A stretch of DNA of 64,000 nucleotides from JBBATK01 sp044228685 (lineage in GTDB: Bacteria; Bacteroidota; Ignavibacteria; Kapaibacteriales; NICIL-2). Shown here piece after piece: positions 61,348 to 64,000 of this stretch. Under the pieces are notes generated by a model that was not told the origin of the DNA, made no database searches, and saw nothing but the letters and a program-made list of their open reading frames with translations. A program made the position numbers and the translations under genes. The stretch covers positions 1 to 64,000 of the forward strand of contig JBGAUL010000017.1 in the NCBI GenBank assembly GCA_044228685.1. Reading direction: 5' to 3'. How positions within the stretch are numbered: the stretch's first letter is position 1; every line of letters starts with the position of its first letter.

Positions 61348-62239
61348 ATGAGTGGGAGGAAATGTTAAAAAGTGATCCATTATTCGGATAAATATAGGAA
61401 AAGTTTGAGTTTTCAAGGTACAGAATGTGTGGCTTCCTGTATATGATTACTTACGCGGAGTCACTCGGAGAGAAGAGTTGCTCGTTCGACATAAAGTGGA
61501 ATTCATTGCCTAATCCAGACGAAGCAAAGATTCTATTTGTCATACCGGCGAGCTGTAGTGAAGTATAAAACTAATTTCTCCAACAAGACACGGCAATGAG
61601 TGGAATACATCTCTAGTATCCCGTTAAAATCAGCCAAATTCGATCAGAAACTGGAAAATCCTCCTAAATTGATCCAGTGATTCCGGCTCAAATTGACCGT
61701 TAGATTGAAACCGAAGAGTTGCGGTTCTCTGTCGACCCGATTCGTTGACCGGATAACGATGCTCCAACCGTGCCCATATTTGTAAAGAACGTTAACACCG
61801 GCAAAGGTGAATTAGCAAATTGACCTCTAGATTGAAACCGAATAGTTGCGGTTCTCTATCGACCCGATTCGTTGACCGGATAACGATGCTCCAACCGTGC
61901 CCATTTTTGTAAAGAATGTTAACACCAGCAAAGGCGAATTAGCAAATTGACCCACCCTGGCAAGGCTCGTGGAAAACAAGCGATAGGCTTTGCAAGGAGT
62001 TTGGTGGATCATTTTGCGGTGGATTTGGTGAGTCAATTACAGTGGATTTTGCAATCTGGACAAACGTTTGGAGTTTGACGGCTTCTTCAATTGTAGTTGG
62101 GTGGGCTTCTTGTTTTTCACAATAGTGTTGACACATAGTGGTACTGACTGGTTACCTCATCATTATCGGAAATTCAGTTCAAATGATAAAAAGGCTCCAT
62201 GCGTGCATCAGAATCCCCAATAGAGCATAGCTGACTCGA
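61348..62239. other. Intergenic region with repeats and possible mobile-element debris
   Basis: Nearly 900 bases without a convincing gene. It holds two tandem 127-bp repeats (61692-61945). Between 61947 and 62136 a minus-strand frame looks protein-like in its first residues ('YCEKQEAHPTTIEEAVKLQT') and then becomes Pro/Gln-rich. It may be the tail of a lost transposase, but I cannot identify it. Confidence 0.5.
61692..61945. repeat. Two tandem 127-bp repeats
   Basis: Units 61692-61818 and 61819-61945 are near identical, from ATTGACC through 'AACGATGCTCCAACCGTGCC' to the next AGCAA. The first seven bases recur at 61946. Each unit starts with TGACC-NN-TAGATTGA, also found once at 58774. Confidence 0.85.
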
Positions 62240-64000
62240 TCAAGACATATTATGGTACTCAAATCCATTTAGCCGTAAACTATATACAATCACAAACAGA
62301 GCTACCCCGACATCAGCAGTTATTGCCAGTATCAGCGAACCATGACCAGCCAGGGCAAGACAAACGAAGAGCAGCTTGATAGAAACAGCCAGAAGTGTGT
62401 TGAACCGAATTCTCTGCACAACTGCGCGTCCAAGTCTTACGAGGAAGGGAATCATCATGAGGTTGTCATTCATGAGTGCAACATCGGAAGCTTCAATAGC
62501 AGCCTGACTGCCGGCAGCCGCCATTGAGATACCGACACTGCTTCGAGCTAAACTTGGGGCGTCGTTTATTCCATCGCCAACCATGGCAACGTTTCCGAAT
62601 TCACGCATGAGAGTCTCGATCGACATTGCCTTCTGATCCGGAAGCAGGTTGCTATAGAAACGTTCGATTCCAAGCTCATGCGCAATGTGCGATGCTGAGT
62701 TCTCAGAATCGCCGGTCAACATAACAGCTTGGACTCCCAGCTCTTTGAGTTCTTGAAGGAATAGCTTACTGTCCTTCTTAACGACATCGCTAAGACCCAA
62801 TACTCCTGAAATCGTACCGTTGAAACAAACAACTACACAGGTTTTTCCTTGAGAGCTGAGCTGTTCTACGATACGTTCTACCTCAACTGGAACGCTGGAT
62901 TTTTCTTTAATGAAAGCCAGCTTACCAATCATGATATCTTTACTCTCACAAACAAGACAAGTAGCTAGTGCTCCTTTACCAGGTCGTTCTTCATAGTTCG
63001 AAACTGCATGAGGCGTGACTTGGTTGCACGTTGCAGCTGAAACGATAGCTTGGGCTAGTGGGTGTGTAGAAAACAGTTCTGTCCCTGATACACAAGAAAG
63101 CAGCTCGTCTCTGGTTATAGCGCCGATCGGAATAACGTCGGTCAACTCAGGCTTACCGTAGGTAAGAGTTCTTGTCTTGTCAACTGCAACTGCTTTTACT
63201 TTTGATAACTCCTCCAAGTACCGACCGCCTTTTACCAATGCTCCCTTGGCAGTTGCGTTGCCAATTGCAGCAAATACTGCAACAGGAGTAGATATAACAA
63301 GTGCACAAGGGCATGCCACTACCAACAGTGTTAGCGCTTGAAGCAGCCAAGTTTCTGAACTCAAGTGCAGAAATACGGTAGGGACGAGCCACAACAAGAG
63401 CGCTAGCACCAGGATAGATGGCGTGTAGACATTTGAGAACTTCTGTATGAATAATTGAATCTTACTCTTATTTGAGGATGCCTCAAAAGTCAGTCGTATT
63501 ATGCGAGAAAGAGTCGTGTCATCGGCTCTGCTTGTCGTTTGTACGTCAATCAAATGATTGCCATTGATCGTTCCCGCATAGGCGGCATCACCAACGCGCT
63601 TATCCTTCGGAAGTGGTTCGCCTGTAATAGTTGATTCGTCGATCGTTGTTTCACCAGCGGCGATGATTCCATCGAGAGGAATCGAGTCTCCAGGTCTTAC
63701 CTGGATTATAGAACCTATGGTAATGCTTCTTATCTCGACAAATTCATTCTTTGACTTTAGCAAAGCGGTTTTTGGCTGCGCTTTGACAAGTGAGTTCAGC
63801 GCTGATTTAGAATTGTCAATACCAATGTCTTCTAAGCGTTCGCCAAGTACGAACAGTGCAATGACAACGGATGCTTCAGGATAGTCACCTAAGTAAAAGG
63901 CACCAATAACGGCCAGCAACATGAGCAGATTGATACTGCCGAGTTTTAATCTGAAAAGTGCCAACAGTCCTTTTCGAATGACAGTGTGCCCGACACTCAC
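62240..64000 (-). CDS. Zn/Cd/Pb-type P1B ATPase, 5' partial, DKTRT variant
   Basis: Exports divalent metal across the inner membrane. The gene runs off the right edge, so the N-terminus is missing. Visible parts are 'TITGEPLPKDK' (actuator), 'VVACPCALVISTPVAV' (CPC metal site of the Zn/Cd subgroup), 'FSTHPLAQAI', 'MVGDGINDAPSLA' (hinge) and the last helices with 'VSIKLLF' and 'ITADVGVALF' (Lys/Asp pair of ZntA-type pumps). The phosphorylation loop reads 'AVDKTRTLTYG' instead of DKTGT: codon AGA at 63170-63172 where GGA is expected. This single change may disable the pump. Confidence 0.9.
   Translation of the reverse strand: MSVGHTVIRKGLLALFRLKLGSINLLMLLAVIGAFYLGDYPEASVVIALFVLGERLEDIGIDNSKSALNSLVKAQPKTALLKSKNEFVEIRSITIGSIIQVRPGDSIPLDGIIAAGETTIDESTITGEPLPKDKRVGDAAYAGTINGNHLIDVQTTSRADDTTLSRIIRLTFEASSNKSKIQLFIQKFSNVYTPSILVLALLLWLVPTVFLHLSSETWLLQALTLLVVACPCALVISTPVAVFAAIGNATAKGALVKGGRYLEELSKVKAVAVDKTRTLTYGKPELTDVIPIGAITRDELLSCVSGTELFSTHPLAQAIVSAATCNQVTPHAVSNYEERPGKGALATCLVCESKDIMIGKLAFIKEKSSVPVEVERIVEQLSSQGKTCVVVCFNGTISGVLGLSDVVKKDSKLFLQELKELGVQAVMLTGDSENSASHIAHELGIERFYSNLLPDQKAMSIETLMREFGNVAMVGDGINDAPSLARSSVGISMAAAGSQAAIEASDVALMNDNLMMIPFLVRLGRAVVQRIRFNTLLAVSIKLLFVCLALAGHGSLILAITADVGVALFVIVYSLRLNGFEYHNMS

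Noticed and set aside
61827..62136. Short minus-strand frames across the 127-bp repeats
   Set aside because: One is repeat-derived. The other starts protein-like but is short and unidentifiable, so it is mentioned only as possible debris.
37691..64000. Second attachment site (copy of the tRNA-Lys 3' end)
   Set aside because: I found no matching stretch of the tRNA 3' end downstream within the window, so the right boundary of the element cannot be set this way.

Overview
The window looks like chromosome from a bacterium of the FCB superphylum (Bacteroidota/Ignavibacteriota/Kapabacteria side). The main evidence is about ten proteins with a signal peptide at one end and a type IX secretion (T9SS) C-terminal sorting domain at the other (a Y/F-P-N-P start and a last strand ending in FVKQ, YVQK or similar). 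Base composition is moderate. Shine-Dalgarno sites are present in front of some genes and absent from others. The lineage is an inference from gene families, not from a marker gene.

Region 1 (1-13 kb) is a mixed chromosomal stretch: three large exported or surface proteins, a TPR/class III cyclase, an OmpA-like protein, a BtaA-type (DUF3419) lipid enzyme and several unknowns. A GC-rich palindromic repeat of about 75-80 bp occurs six times between genes here and once more precisely between two converging stop codons near 23.3 kb. It is the main dispersed repeat of the window. Region 2 (13.4-21.6 kb) is a DNA-damage cluster on the minus strand: an SRAP-domain protein, an S24/LexA-like repressor with two clear operators, then imuB, a DUF6504-like gene, an unknown small gene with a strong ribosome binding site, and dnaE2. 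About 1.2 kb of repeat- and hairpin-rich DNA separates the repressor from imuB.

Region 3 (21.9-37.8 kb) is housekeeping: nuclease, tRNA-Arg, hmgA, arylsulfotransferase-like protein, fused peptide ABC ATPase, NDH-2, Mla-type ATPase, cobalamin adenosyltransferase, dxs, an SdpI-like protein and tRNA-Lys. Region 4 (37.8-42.6 kb) begins just after tRNA-Lys and carries an excisionase-like HTH gene, a RepA-like AAA ATPase and a GIY-YIG-like gene broken by an in-frame TAG. It looks like a small integrated element, but no integrase or second attachment site was found.

Region 5 (42.7-64 kb) is a metal/redox island on the minus strand: secreted proteins (two-PKD protein with a His-rich linker, propeller protein coupled to an ATP-grasp ligase, T9SS multicopper oxidase, T9SS thioredoxin-fold protein), a Cus/Czc-type RND efflux operon, a second T9SS thioredoxin-fold protein with an outer-membrane protein and a TlpA-like thioredoxin, and a Zn/Cd/Pb-type P-ATPase running off the right edge. 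The most striking observation is that the RND pump gene cusA is cut in two: its C-terminal two thirds lie at the front of the operon and its N-terminal third at the end, so the operon is circularly permuted. IS-end-like motifs flank it. The two pieces together cover essentially the whole pump. The P-ATPase carries DKTRT where the family has DKTGT.
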